A stretch of 64,000 bases of DNA from assembly GCF_002760435.1 (NCBI RefSeq), contig NZ_AUUU01000051.1, positions 1 to 64,000 on the forward strand, given 5' to 3'. Under the pieces are notes generated by a model that saw nothing but the letters and a program-made list of their open reading frames with translations, was not told the origin of the DNA and did no database searches. Positions within the stretch are counted from its first letter, which is position 1, and each line of letters opens with the position of its first letter. The position numbers and the translations under genes were made by a program. This document shows, piece by piece, positions 25,615 to 36,504 of this stretch. The DNA comes from Clostridium sp. LS (GTDB lineage Bacteria > Bacillota > Clostridia > Clostridiales > Clostridiaceae).

Positions 25615-27870
25615 TTAATCTTTATAATCAGAGCTTAATGTTAATTTAACAGTTGTTCCTTTAGTGATAATTTCTCCTTCAGAAATATCCTGTGCTGAAA
25701 CAGTTCCACTTCCATCAAAAGCAACTGCAATTCCAAGGCTTTTTAACAAAGTAACAGCATCATCTTTAGAATATCCCCTAACATTTGGCATTACAACATT
25801 ATTATTATAAGTCGCATCACCACTTGTGTAAAGTGTTATTTTTGAGCCTTCCTTTACTGAAGATCCTGGGTATGGAGTCATATTTACTATTGTTTCTCCA
25901 TCTGCATCTATATTGCAATCTAATCCCGCATTCTTCAATATTTTTTTAGCATCTTGAGCCTTCATATTCCTAACTTCTGGAATAACAACATCTTTATTAA
26001 TTTTTTCACTGTCATCAGATGCTTTACCATTTAAATAGTTAAAAACATCTGTAAATAATAGTTTAGCATATGGTACTGCTACTTGAGCTGCATAATATGC
26101 ACCATTACTAGGTTCATCAACAGTTATCATAATAGTAACTTTGGGATCATTAACTGGAGCCATCCCAACAAATGAAGAAATATATTTACCTTCCCCATAC
26201 TTACCATCAATAACCTTTTGAGCTGTACCAGTTTTACCACCAATGTGGTATCCGTCAATAAAAGTAGCCGTCCCTGATCCTCCTGTTACAACTCCTTCAA
26301 GATAACTTCTAAGTTCTGCTGTCTTTTCCGGACTTGCAACTGTAGAAGTTTTAGGCTTAAAAGTTTCATCCACAATATTAACATTATTTTCGTCATTATG
26401 AGTTATTTCCTTCATTACATGGGGCTGAATTAGTGTTCCTCCATTTGCGATTGCATTAAATGCAGCCATATATTGAACCGAATTTACGGTGTTAGTTTGT
26501 CCAAATGATATTGTTGCAAGATCTGCTTCTGAAACCTTATCTACTGGTTTTACAATTCCAGGTGCTTCACCTGGTAAATCAATTCCACTCACTTTTCCAA
26601 ATCCAAATTTCTCAATAGTATCGCATAGTTTTTGTTTACCAATCATTTGTCCCAATTTTACAAATCCTACATTAGATGAATTTTGAAGAATTTGAAGTAA
26701 ATTTTGAAGTCCATTTTGTTGTTCCGCGTCCTTTACGGTAATACCGCCTACAGATATTGAACCATTATCTACAAATTGTGTGTCTTTATTAACAACATTA
26801 TTTTCCAAACCTGATATAGTAGTAATTACTTTAAATATTGATCCGGGTTCAAATGTATCATTTACTAATCTATTTCTCCACATCTGTTGTACTTTATCAT
26901 TACTATTTGCTCCATCAAATTTGTCTGCGCCCTTATTAGGATTATTAGGATCAAAATCTGGTTTGTTGACCATACCTAAAACTTCACCTGTTTTAGGGTC
27001 CATAACTAATATGGAAACAGCTTTAGCCTTATTTTCATCATAGCACTTCTTTGCTATCTTCTCAGCAAAGCTTTGAATATTTTCATCAATAGTTAACGTA
27101 ACATCTTTTCCATTTACTGGTGATGTATAATTAGGAACAGTATACGGTAAGTCTGAATTATTTTTATCAAGCTCTGCTATCTTCATTCCAGGAATTCCTG
27201 ATAAATATGAGTTATACTGAAATTCAACTCCAGTTAAGCCTTTACCATCAGGATCAGTAATTCCTAAAACATGTGAAAGAAAGTTGTTATTTGGATAATA
27301 TCTTTTTGTATCTTGTGAAACTATAATTCCGTTTATATTAAGTTCTTTAATTTTATCAGCCATATCTTTTTCTATTTTTCGTGCTACAGTAACAGATCCT
27401 GCTTCAGCACCACTTGGAAGTTTCTTTTCTAAATCAGCTTTTATTTCTGATACATCCATATTTAATATCTTTGCAATTACTGGTGCAATATCATCATAAT
27501 TTAATCCAGAGTTTCCTGCAGGTATAGGAATACCTACGCTTTTCATATGATCAAGTTCTTTGCTGGGAATGGATTTTAATTGTCTTTTTAAGTATGCTCT
27601 CATAGCGTTTAAATCAAAATCTACTCTATAGACATTAGCGGATACAACAAGTTCATTTCCATTTCTATCAAGTATCCTGCCTCTTTTAGCATCTATCTTT
27701 ACTTCACTTGTCCATTGTTCTTCTGCTCTACCAGAATAGTCTGCACCATTAACCACCATTATATAAGATAATCTAATTATTAATAGCGCAAAAACTATTG
27801 TCAGTGAAAAAGCTATAATCCGTGATCTCTGACGCATTTTTCCTTTATTTCTGTATCTTATCTTTTTCAA
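25615..27870 (-). CDS. Class B penicillin-binding protein with PASTA repeats, FtsI-like copy
   Basis: 751 aa, tandem paralogue of the next gene. N-terminal membrane anchor (about 18-40), dimerisation domain, transpeptidase domain with the SxxK motif GSIFK (Ser344), SSN motif (about 398-400) and KTGT in GGKTGTAQK, then two PASTA domains (from about 615). The stretch 366-399, around the second motif, differs sharply from its paralogue. It lacks both cysteines and the GHG triad typical of SpoVD and has SSN instead of SCN. I therefore read it as the vegetative septal transpeptidase (FtsI/PBP2 type), by inference. Confidence 0.88.
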   Translation of the reverse strand: MKKIRYRNKGKMRQRSRIIAFSLTIVFALLIIRLSYIMVVNGADYSGRAEEQWTSEVKIDAKRGRILDRNGNELVVSANVYRVDFDLNAMRAYLKRQLKSIPSKELDHMKSVGIPIPAGNSGLNYDDIAPVIAKILNMDVSEIKADLEKKLPSGAEAGSVTVARKIEKDMADKIKELNINGIIVSQDTKRYYPNNNFLSHVLGITDPDGKGLTGVEFQYNSYLSGIPGMKIAELDKNNSDLPYTVPNYTSPVNGKDVTLTIDENIQSFAEKIAKKCYDENKAKAVSILVMDPKTGEVLGMVNKPDFDPNNPNKGADKFDGANSNDKVQQMWRNRLVNDTFEPGSIFKVITTISGLENNVVNKDTQFVDNGSISVGGITVKDAEQQNGLQNLLQILQNSSNVGFVKLGQMIGKQKLCDTIEKFGFGKVSGIDLPGEAPGIVKPVDKVSEADLATISFGQTNTVNSVQYMAAFNAIANGGTLIQPHVMKEITHNDENNVNIVDETFKPKTSTVASPEKTAELRSYLEGVVTGGSGTATFIDGYHIGGKTGTAQKVIDGKYGEGKYISSFVGMAPVNDPKVTIMITVDEPSNGAYYAAQVAVPYAKLLFTDVFNYLNGKASDDSEKINKDVVIPEVRNMKAQDAKKILKNAGLDCNIDADGETIVNMTPYPGSSVKEGSKITLYTSGDATYNNNVVMPNVRGYSKDDAVTLLKSLGIAVAFDGSGTVSAQDISEGEIITKGTTVKLTLSSDYKD

Positions 27871-27959
27871 CGATGTTCCTCCATTTACCCTTTCGTATTA
27901 AAGCATTTTTAGATTTGAAATTTATAATAAGTTTCAAAAAATCCTTAAGTTACTATTAA

Positions 27960-28002
27960 AAAATATTAGCATGCGAGCATCCTCACATACTAATACTTTT
28001 TC
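27960..28002 (-). terminator. Terminator downstream of spoVD
   Basis: Minus strand TAGTATG / CATGCTA stem with a 12-nt loop and then six T, the twin of the hairpin at 25496-25532. It implies that the two PBP genes can be separate transcripts. Confidence 0.6.
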
Positions 28003-28085
28003 ATTTGTCTAATTCATTGCAAACTCTTTACTAAATCATAAACATTTAGGATAAAAACTTTCGCCTTAATTCTCATTATCCTTTT

Positions 28086-30347
28086 TTAATCTTTATAATC
28101 TGAACTCAATGTAAGTTTAACCGTCGTTCCTTTAGCTATTACTTCACCTTGTGAAATATCTTGCTCACATACGGCGCCACTTCCTTCAAAGGTAGGTACA
28201 ATTCCAAGATTTTTTAACAAAGCATCTGCATCTTCCTTTGAATAACCCCTAACATCTGGCATTACAACATTATTATTATAAGTCGCATCACTACCTGTGT
28301 AAAGATTTATTTTTGATCCTTCTTTTACTGAATATCCAGGATATGGCGTCATATTTACGACTGCCTCGCCATCGCCATCCACATTAAAATCCAACTTCGC
28401 ATCTTTTAATGCTTTTTTAGCATCAGCGATTTTCATATTTCTAACTTCTGGGATTACAACCTCTCTAGTAATTTGTCCTCCATTTTCATCAGAGAATTTA
28501 CTATTTAAATAATTAAAAATATCAGAAAATAATGTTTTAGCTGGTGGTACTGCAACTTGGGCAGCATAATATACTCCGTTGCTTGGTTCGTCTATTGTTA
28601 CCATTATAGTCACTTTAGGATCGCTAACAGGTGCCATTCCAACAAAGGATGATATATATGCCCCCTCTTGATATCTACCATTAATAACTTTTTGAGCAGT
28701 TCCTGTTTTACCACCAATATGATATCCTTCAATAAAAGTTCCTGTTCCAGATCCACCAGTTACAACTCTTTCAAGATAAGTTCTAAGTTCTGCTGTCTTT
28801 TCTGGACTTGCAACAGTAGTAGTTTTAGGTTTAAATGTTTCGTCAACTATCTCTGAATTATTATTATCTTGGTGAGTAATCTCTTTCATTACGTGCGGCT
28901 GAATTAAAGTGCCACCATTTGCAATAGCATTAAAAGCAGCCATATATTGCACAGAGTTTACTGTATTAGTTTGTCCAAACGATATTGTTGCTAGGTCAGC
29001 TTCTGAAATTTTATCCACTGGTTTAACTATACCCTTTGCTTCACCTGGCAAGTCGATTCCACTAGGTTTACCAAAACCAAATTTATTAATGTATTCACAT
29101 AATTTTTCTTTACCAATCATAGCACCCAATTCCATAAATCCAACATTACAAGAATTTTGGATTATATCGGGAAAAACCTGTGCTCCATGCCCTTGAGTTC
29201 TCCAGCATTTTGGATTTATTCCCCCAACCTTCAATGAGCCTCCACAATAAAATTTAGTATCCTTATTAACTATATTTTCTTCTAATCCAGTAATAGCTGT
29301 TACTACTTTAAATATTGATCCCGGTTCAAATGTATCGTTAACTAGCCTGTTTCTCCACATTTTTTGCACTTTTTCCTCTGTAGTTGCTCCATCAAATTTA
29401 TCTGCACCTTCACGTGGGTTATTAGGATTAAAATCCGGCTTATTAACCATTGCTAAAACTTCCCCTGTTTTTGGATCCATAACAAGAATTGATACTGCTT
29501 TAGCCTTAGTATCCTCATAAGCTTGAATAGCAGCTTTTTCAGCAAAGCTTTGTATATTCTCATCAATAGTGAGAGTAACATCTTTACCGTTTATTGGTGA
29601 TGTAAACTGAGATATGGTGTAAGGTAAATCTCTATTATTTTTATCAAGCTCTGCAATCTTCATACCAGGAATTCCTGATAAATATGAATTGTACTGAAGC
29701 TCTACTCCGGTTAAGCCTTTACCATCAACATTTGTACTTCCTAATACATGTGCTAGAAAATTATTATTAGGATAATATCTCTTCGTGTCTGGAGAAACTA
29801 AAACGCCACTTATATTGAGCTCTTTCACTTTATCAGCTTTGTCTTTTTCTATTCTTCTTTTAACAATAGCTGATCCAGCTAGAGCTCCACTTGGAAGCCT
29901 TGTCTCCAATTTATCTTTTATATCGGCAACATCCATATCTAATGCTTTTGCAATTGGAGGTGCTATATCATCAGTTGTTAAACCAGCATCTCCTGATGGC
30001 ACCGGAATCCCCTCACTTTTCATATGTTCAATTTCTTTACTTGATAAATCCTTTAAACTTCTTTTTAAATAAGTCCTTATAGAATTTAGATCAAAGTCAA
30101 CTCTATACACATTTGCGGATACAGCAAGCTCTTTACCATTTCTATCTAATATTCTTCCTCTTATAGCATCTATTTTTACTTCACTTGTCCATTGTTCTTC
30201 TGCTCTTGCAGCATAATCAGCCCTTTTAACTATCATTATGTATGATAGTCTAATAGTCAAGATTGCAAAAACTAAGGTCAATCCAAAAGCCGCAATGCTC
30301 ATCCTTTGGCGCATTTTTGCCCTATCTTTATAATTTTTCTTTTTCAA
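28086..30347 (-). CDS. spoVD: Stage V sporulation protein D (class B PBP with PASTA repeats)
   Basis: 753 aa. N-terminal membrane anchor, dimerisation domain, transpeptidase with catalytic Ser344 in GSIFK, SCN (399-401) and KTGT in GGKTGTAQK, and two PASTA domains at the C-terminus. It has Cys381 (PKCWRTQGHG) and Cys400 (SCN), 19 residues apart, the same spacing as the Cys332/Cys351 pair of Bacillus subtilis SpoVD that is reduced by StoA. This supports assignment as the spore cortex transpeptidase. It follows ftsL at 185 bases. The paralogue at 25615 lacks both cysteines. Confidence 0.88.
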   Translation of the reverse strand: MKKKNYKDRAKMRQRMSIAAFGLTLVFAILTIRLSYIMIVKRADYAARAEEQWTSEVKIDAIRGRILDRNGKELAVSANVYRVDFDLNSIRTYLKRSLKDLSSKEIEHMKSEGIPVPSGDAGLTTDDIAPPIAKALDMDVADIKDKLETRLPSGALAGSAIVKRRIEKDKADKVKELNISGVLVSPDTKRYYPNNNFLAHVLGSTNVDGKGLTGVELQYNSYLSGIPGMKIAELDKNNRDLPYTISQFTSPINGKDVTLTIDENIQSFAEKAAIQAYEDTKAKAVSILVMDPKTGEVLAMVNKPDFNPNNPREGADKFDGATTEEKVQKMWRNRLVNDTFEPGSIFKVVTAITGLEENIVNKDTKFYCGGSLKVGGINPKCWRTQGHGAQVFPDIIQNSCNVGFMELGAMIGKEKLCEYINKFGFGKPSGIDLPGEAKGIVKPVDKISEADLATISFGQTNTVNSVQYMAAFNAIANGGTLIQPHVMKEITHQDNNNSEIVDETFKPKTTTVASPEKTAELRTYLERVVTGGSGTGTFIEGYHIGGKTGTAQKVINGRYQEGAYISSFVGMAPVSDPKVTIMVTIDEPSNGVYYAAQVAVPPAKTLFSDIFNYLNSKFSDENGGQITREVVIPEVRNMKIADAKKALKDAKLDFNVDGDGEAVVNMTPYPGYSVKEGSKINLYTGSDATYNNNVVMPDVRGYSKEDADALLKNLGIVPTFEGSGAVCEQDISQGEVIAKGTTVKLTLSSDYKD

Positions 30348-30532
30348 CTTCTATTTCCCCCATGCACTTTCTTTTAGGCATAATATTGATATAGCATTAA
30401 TTAATTTAGTCATTTATTATTTTGTAATAATTCTTTTACCAAATCATATAAAATGCAGAAAAAATATTATTATTACTGTCCCCATGTGAGTAATATAAAA
30501 GTTAAAATTATAAATAATACTTAATTATATAA

Positions 30533-31063
30533 TTACTTTATAAACCCAATTAATCTTGAGAACAAGTTTTTTTCTTTTGTACTAGTTTCAGTTTCCTTGG
30601 GTTTCAAATCCTTAAAATAATTTTGAGAAAAATCAATTCTTACGGTTTCATCTTTATTTGGAACATACATAGCTAATTTGTTTTTAGCATTTTCTTGAAT
30701 ATTGCTCAATGAAGAATATTTTAATATCTGTACTTCTAGTGCTTCGTTATCCTCTTGAGTTTGTTTAATTTCATTAGTTAAACCACTCACCTTACCTTGC
30801 ATACTGTAAACCTTGTTATCTTCATAAATTGTTATTAGACCAAGACCAATTACCATTACTGCAACAGTTAATAGATACTTTCTATCGTTCTTTCTTCTGT
30901 TTTTTAAAACAATATTTTTATTTGCTATTTTTCTTCGTTTTTTTATTTGTATTTGCTTCTTATCCGGTTTACGTATTCTCGTTTTTCTCTCTGGTGCTAA
31001 TACTGTATTCCCTTTTATATAATCATATTCTCTTCTTGCCAATTTATTCACATCCCAACTCAT
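30533..31063 (-). CDS. ftsL: FtsL-like septum protein
   Basis: 176 aa. A very basic cytoplasmic N-terminus (about 1-60, many Lys/Arg), a single membrane helix (YLLTVAVMVIGLGLITIY, about 63-80), then an extracellular coiled-coil (KVSGLTNEIKQTQEDNEALEVQILKY) typical of FtsL/DivIC. Position between rsmH and spoVD is the conserved ftsL place. The ATG at 31063 lies 18 bases after the rsmH stop and has no clear ribosome site, so translation is probably coupled to rsmH. Confidence 0.85.
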   Translation of the reverse strand: MSWDVNKLARREYDYIKGNTVLAPERKTRIRKPDKKQIQIKKRRKIANKNIVLKNRRKNDRKYLLTVAVMVIGLGLITIYEDNKVYSMQGKVSGLTNEIKQTQEDNEALEVQILKYSSLSNIQENAKNKLAMYVPNKDETVRIDFSQNYFKDLKPKETETSTKEKNLFSRLIGFIK

Positions 31064-31080
31064 TTATAACATAATAATAA

Positions 31081-32013
31081 TTATAATTTTTCTATTATCC
31101 TAAGTTTAGCGCTTCTACTCCTTGGATTTTCTTCAATCTCATTCTTAGTTGGTTCTATGCCCTTTTTAGAAATCACTTTGACTAATGGTAATTTTCCGCA
31201 AATGCAAATTGGAAATTCTTTTGGACAATTGCATGGGTTTTCTAATTCTCTAAATTTTAGTTTGACTATTCTATCTTCTAAAGAATGGAATGTTATTATA
31301 GCCATTCTTCCACCTTTATTTAACTTGTTTACTCCATCTTCAATAGTTTTGTTTAATATTTTTAATTCTGAATTAACTTCTATCCTAATAGCCTGGAAGG
31401 TTCTTTTTGCTGGATGGGGGCCTTCTCTTCTCATTCTTGCTGGTATTGCAGCTTTAATGATATCCACTAATTCAAAAGTTGTCGCAATAGGTTTTTCCAC
31501 TCTTCTATTAACTATAAAATTTGCTATCCTTTTAGCGAATCTTTCCTCTCCATAATCTTTGATAATCTTATATAATTCATCCTCACTATAGTTGTTTACA
31601 ACCTCATAAGCTGAAAGATCATTATCTCGATTCATTCTCATATCTAAATCAGCGTCTTGCATATAGCTAAAGCCTCTAGAAGCTTCATCAAGCTGATATG
31701 AGGAAACTCCAAGATCCATCAATATTCCGTCTACTTTATCAATATCTAAATTATTTAATATATTTTCTATATCATAAAAGTTACTATGAACATATTTTAC
31801 ATTATCGAAATCTTTTAGTCTTTCCTTTGCTGCCTTAAGAGCATCTTTATCTTGATCTATCCCAACAAGCATTCCATCTCTAGATAGATGTTTTACAATT
31901 TCTGATGAATGCCCTGCTCCTCCTAAAGTGCAATCAACATAAATTCCATTTTCTTTTATGTTTAGTGCGTCTATACACTCATTTAATAATACTGAAACAT
32001 GTTTAAATTCCAT
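31081..32013 (-). CDS. rsmH: 16S rRNA (cytosine1402-N4)-methyltransferase RsmH
   Basis: 310 aa. Methylates N4 of C1402 in the 16S rRNA P-site region. Motifs: [13 protein letters not shown] at the start, SAM-binding [11 protein letters not shown] (about 26-36), [11 protein letters not shown] and the C-terminal HSLEDRIVK and [10 protein letters not shown]. Second gene of the dcw cluster, 12 bases after mraZ, with AGGAG before the ATG. Confidence 0.95.
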   Translation of the reverse strand: MEFKHVSVLLNECIDALNIKENGIYVDCTLGGAGHSSEIVKHLSRDGMLVGIDQDKDALKAAKERLKDFDNVKYVHSNFYDIENILNNLDIDKVDGILMDLGVSSYQLDEASRGFSYMQDADLDMRMNRDNDLSAYEVVNNYSEDELYKIIKDYGEERFAKRIANFIVNRRVEKPIATTFELVDIIKAAIPARMRREGPHPAKRTFQAIRIEVNSELKILNKTIEDGVNKLNKGGRMAIITFHSLEDRIVKLKFRELENPCNCPKEFPICICGKLPLVKVISKKGIEPTKNEIEENPRSRSAKLRIIEKL

Positions 32014-32025
32014 AATAAAAACTCC

Positions 32026-32454
32026 TTATATTCCTAAATCATTCATTTTTTCTGCTATTGAATCAAAGTCAATATTTGATTCATTGTATTCATTCCACTT
32101 TTCTTTGCTCCAAATTTCTACTCTAGATAATACTCCAATACTTACTATGTCCTTTTCTATACCTGCATATTCTTTTAAATTTTGTGGAATTAATCCCCTT
32201 CCTTGCTTATCTAACTCGACTTCACAAGCCCCAGAAAAAAAGAACCGCACGAAAGATCTTGCATCTTTGTTTGTTAAAGGCAAAGTTTTCATTTTTTCCT
32301 CTAGTATTTTCCATTCCTCAAGCGGATAAGCGTATAAACAACCATCAAGACCTTTTGTAATAACGAATTTGCTTCCAAGACCATCTCTAAGTTTTGCTGG
32401 AACAATTATTCTATTTTTAGGATCTAACGCATGTTGGTATTCCCCAATAAACAA
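32026..32454 (-). CDS. mraZ: Transcriptional regulator MraZ
   Basis: 142 aa, two SpoVT/AbrB-like swapped-hairpin domains: the first with [21 protein letters not shown], the second with [22 protein letters not shown]. MraZ forms a ring and represses its own dcw operon. The start is a TTG at 32454 (M-F-I-G-E-Y) with GGGAG nine bases upstream; no ATG fits. AAAGTGG repeats that match its known operator lie 12-75 bases upstream. Confidence 0.94.
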   Translation of the reverse strand: MFIGEYQHALDPKNRIIVPAKLRDGLGSKFVITKGLDGCLYAYPLEEWKILEEKMKTLPLTNKDARSFVRFFFSGACEVELDKQGRGLIPQNLKEYAGIEKDIVSIGVLSRVEIWSKEKWNEYNESNIDFDSIAEKMNDLGI

Positions 32455-32465
32455 TATTCTCAGCT

Positions 32466-32529
32466 CCCACTTTAATATTTAACAAATTCCCTCTATTTTA
32501 ATCCACTTTACACCACTTTTAACCACTTT
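32466..32529 (-). promoter_or_regulatory. MraZ operator repeats
   Basis: On the minus strand three AAAGTGG copies at an exact 10-bp period (32503-32509, 32513-32519, 32523-32529) and a fourth, AAAGTGGG, at 32466-32473. This matches the tandem AAAGTG[T/G]-N3 sites bound by MraZ in Mollicutes and the 10-bp TGGG repeats of E. coli. Confidence 0.8.
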
Positions 32530-32594
32530 ACTATATTTATTCTATGTAAATGCAATTTTTCCTTCCTAAAATGAATATTTTTTATTTTTAAAGT

Positions 32595-32643
32595 AAAAAA
32601 ATAACTGCTTAAAAATAAAATTGCTTTCATTTTTAAGCAGTTT
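32595..32643 (-). terminator. Terminator of pheST
   Basis: Minus strand stem AACTGCTTAAAAAT / ATTTTTAAGCAGTT with a short loop, then seven T, 34 bases after the pheT stop. Confidence 0.85.
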
Positions 32644-32676
32644 AGCTTATTACTTATAATTTACTATTAAATAGCA

Positions 32677-35055
32677 CTAATCTCTTAATGTAGCTCCAAG
32701 TTTGTATTCTAAAGACTTTAAAATCTTTTCATGTACTTTATTTACATCCTTATCAGTTAATGTTTTATTTTCGTCTCTATACCAAATAGCATATGCTATA
32801 CTCTTTTTACCTTCTGGAATTTGCTTTCCTTTATATATATCAAATAATTCTATCTTTTCAACTAAATTTCCACCAGCTTTTTTAATTGTCTCTTCTATTT
32901 CTTGAACTAATAAACTTTCGTCAACAAGAAGTGCAATATCTCTTGTCACTGCTGGGAACTTAGGTAATGCTTTATATTTTTTATCCATATCAGTACTTTC
33001 ATATAAAACATCTAAATCTAATTCTGCAACGAAGCATGGTACATCAATACCGTAATTTTCACAAACATCCAAGTGAACTTCTCCAATTGTACCCGCATTG
33101 TTTCTACCAACAATAATCTTTGCTGTTTTTCCTGGATGGTAACTTACATTTTCACTTTCTCTTTCATATTTAACATTTTTTATTCCTAAACCATCAGTGA
33201 TATTTTCTACAACACCTTTAAGATCTAAGTAATCGCAGTCTCCATACATACCTATAGTTAACATATTTTTCTCTGTTGGCAGTTTTGTATCATCTTCATT
33301 TGGAATATAAATTTTACCCATTTCGAATAATCTAACATAAGAATTATTTCTCGAATAATTTCTGCCTAAACTTTCCATAATAGACGGAAGAGTTGAGGTT
33401 CTCATTACACTGTAATCTTCTCCTAATGGATTTTTTATCTTAACCACATTTCTAAGATTACTATCCTTTGGTAAATTTATTTTATCAAATACCTTAGGCG
33501 ATACAAAAGAATAACTTATTGATTGATTTAATCCGCTACCAGTTGCAAATAATACAACTTTATCATCTAATAATCTCTTTTTATATTTTGGTTCTCTATC
33601 TGTTGAAACTTTAAAAATAGTTGTAGGAATATTATCATATCCATAAATTCTTGCAATTTCTTCAGCAATATCTTCTCTAATAGCAATATCAACTCTAAAT
33701 GTTGATGCTGTTACAACCAATGTATCATCCTTTATTTCTGTAAATAAATCAACACTATCTAAGCATCTCTTCATTTCTTCTTTAGAAAGATTTGTTCCAA
33801 GGAAGTTATTTACCCAATTAGAGTCAACAGTTACAGTACTCACTTCTTTCTTATTCTTATAAACATCTATAGTACCTTCAATGACTTCCCCGGCATTTAA
33901 TTCGCAAACTAAACTACATGCTCTATTTAGGGCTATCTCTGCTAAATTAGGGTCAATATCTTTTTCAAATCTACTAGAAGCTTCAGTTCTTAAATTTAAT
34001 TTTTTAGAATTTACTCTTATATTAGTGCCATCAAAGTTAGCAGATTCAAAAATAACCTCAGTAGTATCCTCTTTTATTTCTGAATTTAATCCCCCCATTA
34101 TTCCAGCAAGACCAATAGTTTTATCTCCATCTTTAATACAAAGGGTTGAATCATCTAACTCTCTTTCAATTTCATCTAGTGTAGTAAATTTTTCTTTATC
34201 CATGGCTCTTTCAACTACTATTTTATTAGTAGAAATTTCTCTTTTATCGAAGGCATGCATTGGCTGACCTATTTCAAGCATAACAAAATTTGTAATATCA
34301 ACTATATTATTAATAGGTCTTACTCCTGCATCCAGAAGTCTTTCCTGCATCCATCCTGGAGAAGGTGCAATCTTAACATTTTTAATTCCCCTTGCCATGT
34401 ATCTGTTACAAAGAGAATCTTTAATTTCAACAGTTAATTCATCATTTATGTTTTTAGAGTTCTTACATGTATATTCTAGATTAGGCATTTTATAAGCTGT
34501 TCTAAGAGCTGCTGCTGTCTCTCTTGCCATTCCTACCATGCTTAAACAATCAGGTCTGTTAGAAGTTATTTCAAAATCTAAGATAGCTTTATTTAACCCT
34601 AAAATTTCTTTTATATCATCTCCAAGTTTAGTATCTGCAGGCAATATCATTAATCCATGAACAGGTTCATCCCCCGCTATACCTAATTCCTCTTCTGAAC
34701 AGAACATTCCATTAGATACTTCTCCTCTAAGTTTTCCTTTTTTAATTTTAGTTCCATCAGCTAGTGTAGAACCATGAAGAGCAACTGGTACAACATCCTG
34801 CTCCTTCATATTTGTTGCTGCTGTAACAATTTGTATTTCTTCGCTTCCTATATTAACTTGACAAATACTTAACTTCTCAGCATCTGGATGCTTTTCAATT
34901 TTTGTAATTTTTCCTGTTACTACATTTTGAATTACATCTCCAAGAACGATTAACTCCTCAAGTTGAGATCCTGTTAAAGTTAATTTATCTCCTAATTCTT
35001 TAGGACTAACATTTATATCAACATAATCTTTAAGCCAATTATATGGTACTTTCAT
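32677..35055 (-). CDS. pheT: Phenylalanyl-tRNA synthetase beta subunit
   Basis: 792 aa, full length. An N-terminal tRNA-binding OB domain (about 40-150, [26 protein letters not shown]), the B3/B4 editing domain (about 205-390), the B5 domain, the catalytic-like core and the C-terminal FDX-ACB anticodon-binding domain ([22 protein letters not shown] at about 700). Forms the alpha2-beta2 enzyme with PheS. Separated from pheS by 46 bases and controlled by the T-box upstream of pheS. Confidence 0.96.
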   Translation of the reverse strand: MKVPYNWLKDYVDINVSPKELGDKLTLTGSQLEELIVLGDVIQNVVTGKITKIEKHPDAEKLSICQVNIGSEEIQIVTAATNMKEQDVVPVALHGSTLADGTKIKKGKLRGEVSNGMFCSEEELGIAGDEPVHGLMILPADTKLGDDIKEILGLNKAILDFEITSNRPDCLSMVGMARETAAALRTAYKMPNLEYTCKNSKNINDELTVEIKDSLCNRYMARGIKNVKIAPSPGWMQERLLDAGVRPINNIVDITNFVMLEIGQPMHAFDKREISTNKIVVERAMDKEKFTTLDEIERELDDSTLCIKDGDKTIGLAGIMGGLNSEIKEDTTEVIFESANFDGTNIRVNSKKLNLRTEASSRFEKDIDPNLAEIALNRACSLVCELNAGEVIEGTIDVYKNKKEVSTVTVDSNWVNNFLGTNLSKEEMKRCLDSVDLFTEIKDDTLVVTASTFRVDIAIREDIAEEIARIYGYDNIPTTIFKVSTDREPKYKKRLLDDKVVLFATGSGLNQSISYSFVSPKVFDKINLPKDSNLRNVVKIKNPLGEDYSVMRTSTLPSIMESLGRNYSRNNSYVRLFEMGKIYIPNEDDTKLPTEKNMLTIGMYGDCDYLDLKGVVENITDGLGIKNVKYERESENVSYHPGKTAKIIVGRNNAGTIGEVHLDVCENYGIDVPCFVAELDLDVLYESTDMDKKYKALPKFPAVTRDIALLVDESLLVQEIEETIKKAGGNLVEKIELFDIYKGKQIPEGKKSIAYAIWYRDENKTLTDKDVNKVHEKILKSLEYKLGATLRD

Positions 35056-35101
35056 CTTTCTTCCTCCTTATTTCTAACCAAAGGGTACTATATCTTATAT
35101 T

Positions 35102-36121
35102 TTAGAATTGATTTAAGAATCTCATATCACTTTCATATAGTAATCTTATATCATCAATTCCATACTTCAACATTACCATTCTATCTACTCCAAATCCAAA
35201 AGCAAATCCACTATATACTTCTGGGTCAAGACCACAATTTTTAAGTACATTAGGATGAACCATTCCACAGCCTAAAAGCTCTATCCAGCCGCTTCCTTTA
35301 CACACTCTACATCCTTCTCCTCCGCAAACAAAACACGTTGCATCCATTTCAGCAGATGGTTCAGTAAATGGGAAATGATGAGGTCTAAATTTAGTTTGAA
35401 CTTTATCCCCAAACATCTTTTTAGCAAATAACTCTAGAGTTCCCTTTAGATCTGCAAAAGTAACTCCTTTATCAATAACTAAACCTTCCATTTGATAAAA
35501 TATAGGTGAATGAGTCGCATCAACTGAATCTGATCTATATACTTTACCAGGAGATATCATTTTTATTGGTGGTTTTTGATTTTCCATAGTTCTAATTTGT
35601 ACTGGTGAAGTTTGAGTTCTAAGAACTATATTATCATTGATATATAAAGTATCTTGCTCACTTCTTGCCGGATGATTTTTAGGTATATTTAAAGCTTCAA
35701 AATTGTAATGATCCAATTCAACTTCAGGACCTTCTTCAATTGTAAAGCCCATTGAAATAAATATTTCTTCCATACTTTGAAGAGTTAAATCCAAAGGATG
35801 TCTTTTACCTATAACTTTTTTTCTTCCTGGAAGTGAAATATCTATAGTTTCTCCAGCAAGCTTTTCTGCTTTTTCTTTATCTTTAATTATTTTTAATACA
35901 CTTTCTAATTTTTCCTCAACAGCAGCCTTAGCTTCATTTACTAATTTCCCTACTATTGGTCTTTCTTCTGCTGAAAGACTTCCCATACCTCTTAATATTG
36001 TAGTAAGTTCTCCCTTTTTACCTAAGAACTTTACTCTGATTTCTTCTAATTCACTGCTGTTTTTTACAGCTTCAATTTGACTTAATGCAAGTTCCTGCAA
36101 TTCTTTAAGTTTTTCTTTCAT
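35102..36121 (-). CDS. pheS: Phenylalanyl-tRNA synthetase alpha subunit
   Basis: 339 aa, full length. N-terminal coiled-coil arm (about 1-90), then the class II catalytic core: motif 2 region [16 protein letters not shown], a zinc-like [17 protein letters not shown] insert with four cysteines, and motif 3 [18 protein letters not shown]. The cysteine cluster at about 255-268 is usual for Gram-positive PheS. First gene after the T-box leader. Confidence 0.96.
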   Translation of the reverse strand: MKEKLKELQELALSQIEAVKNSSELEEIRVKFLGKKGELTTILRGMGSLSAEERPIVGKLVNEAKAAVEEKLESVLKIIKDKEKAEKLAGETIDISLPGRKKVIGKRHPLDLTLQSMEEIFISMGFTIEEGPEVELDHYNFEALNIPKNHPARSEQDTLYINDNIVLRTQTSPVQIRTMENQKPPIKMISPGKVYRSDSVDATHSPIFYQMEGLVIDKGVTFADLKGTLELFAKKMFGDKVQTKFRPHHFPFTEPSAEMDATCFVCGGEGCRVCKGSGWIELLGCGMVHPNVLKNCGLDPEVYSGFAFGFGVDRMVMLKYGIDDIRLLYESDMRFLNQF

Positions 36122-36180
36122 TATTGTTCTCCTTCCGATAAATTCAGTATAAAATAAATACTGGATTGATTTTTTTGCAT

Positions 36181-36430
36181 AAAAAAATCGTCCCTCTATA
36201 AAAGGGACGAAAAATCCGCGTTACCACCCTAATTGGAACTTTAAATAAAAGTACCCAACTTAATTTAATTAACGACTTTCATTGCCGCCAGCCACTACTA
36301 AATTTTTCACAGCTAGAACTCCTGAGTGAACTTCAATATTATATTATTTAAGAAGGTTTGCAGTCCACGACCTTCTCTCCCTTAAAACTTTTCTAATATC
36401 TACTCTCTCATTCACAGTTTTTAAATATTT
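36181..36430 (-). promoter_or_regulatory. T-box riboswitch of pheST, specifier UUC
   Basis: The T-box sequence AGGGTGGTAACGCGG lies at 36215-36229, followed by the terminator stem TCGTCCCT / AGGGACGA with seven T (36181-36209). In Stem I the specifier region reads GAAG-TTC-ACTC, placing UUC (Phe) at 36329-36331. Uncharged tRNA-Phe would stabilise the antiterminator and allow pheST transcription. Confidence 0.93.
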
Positions 36431-36444
36431 CATTAATACAACTA

Positions 36445-36473
36445 ATTATACAAATAAATCCTAAAAATATCAA
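36445..36473 (-). promoter_or_regulatory. Sigma-A promoter of the pheST operon
   Basis: Minus strand TTGATA (36468-36473), 17 bases, TATAAT (36445-36450), just upstream of the T-box leader. Confidence 0.75.
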
Positions 36474-36504
36474 TAGTCTTTTCTAAGTTTATGAATTAAC
36501 ACTT

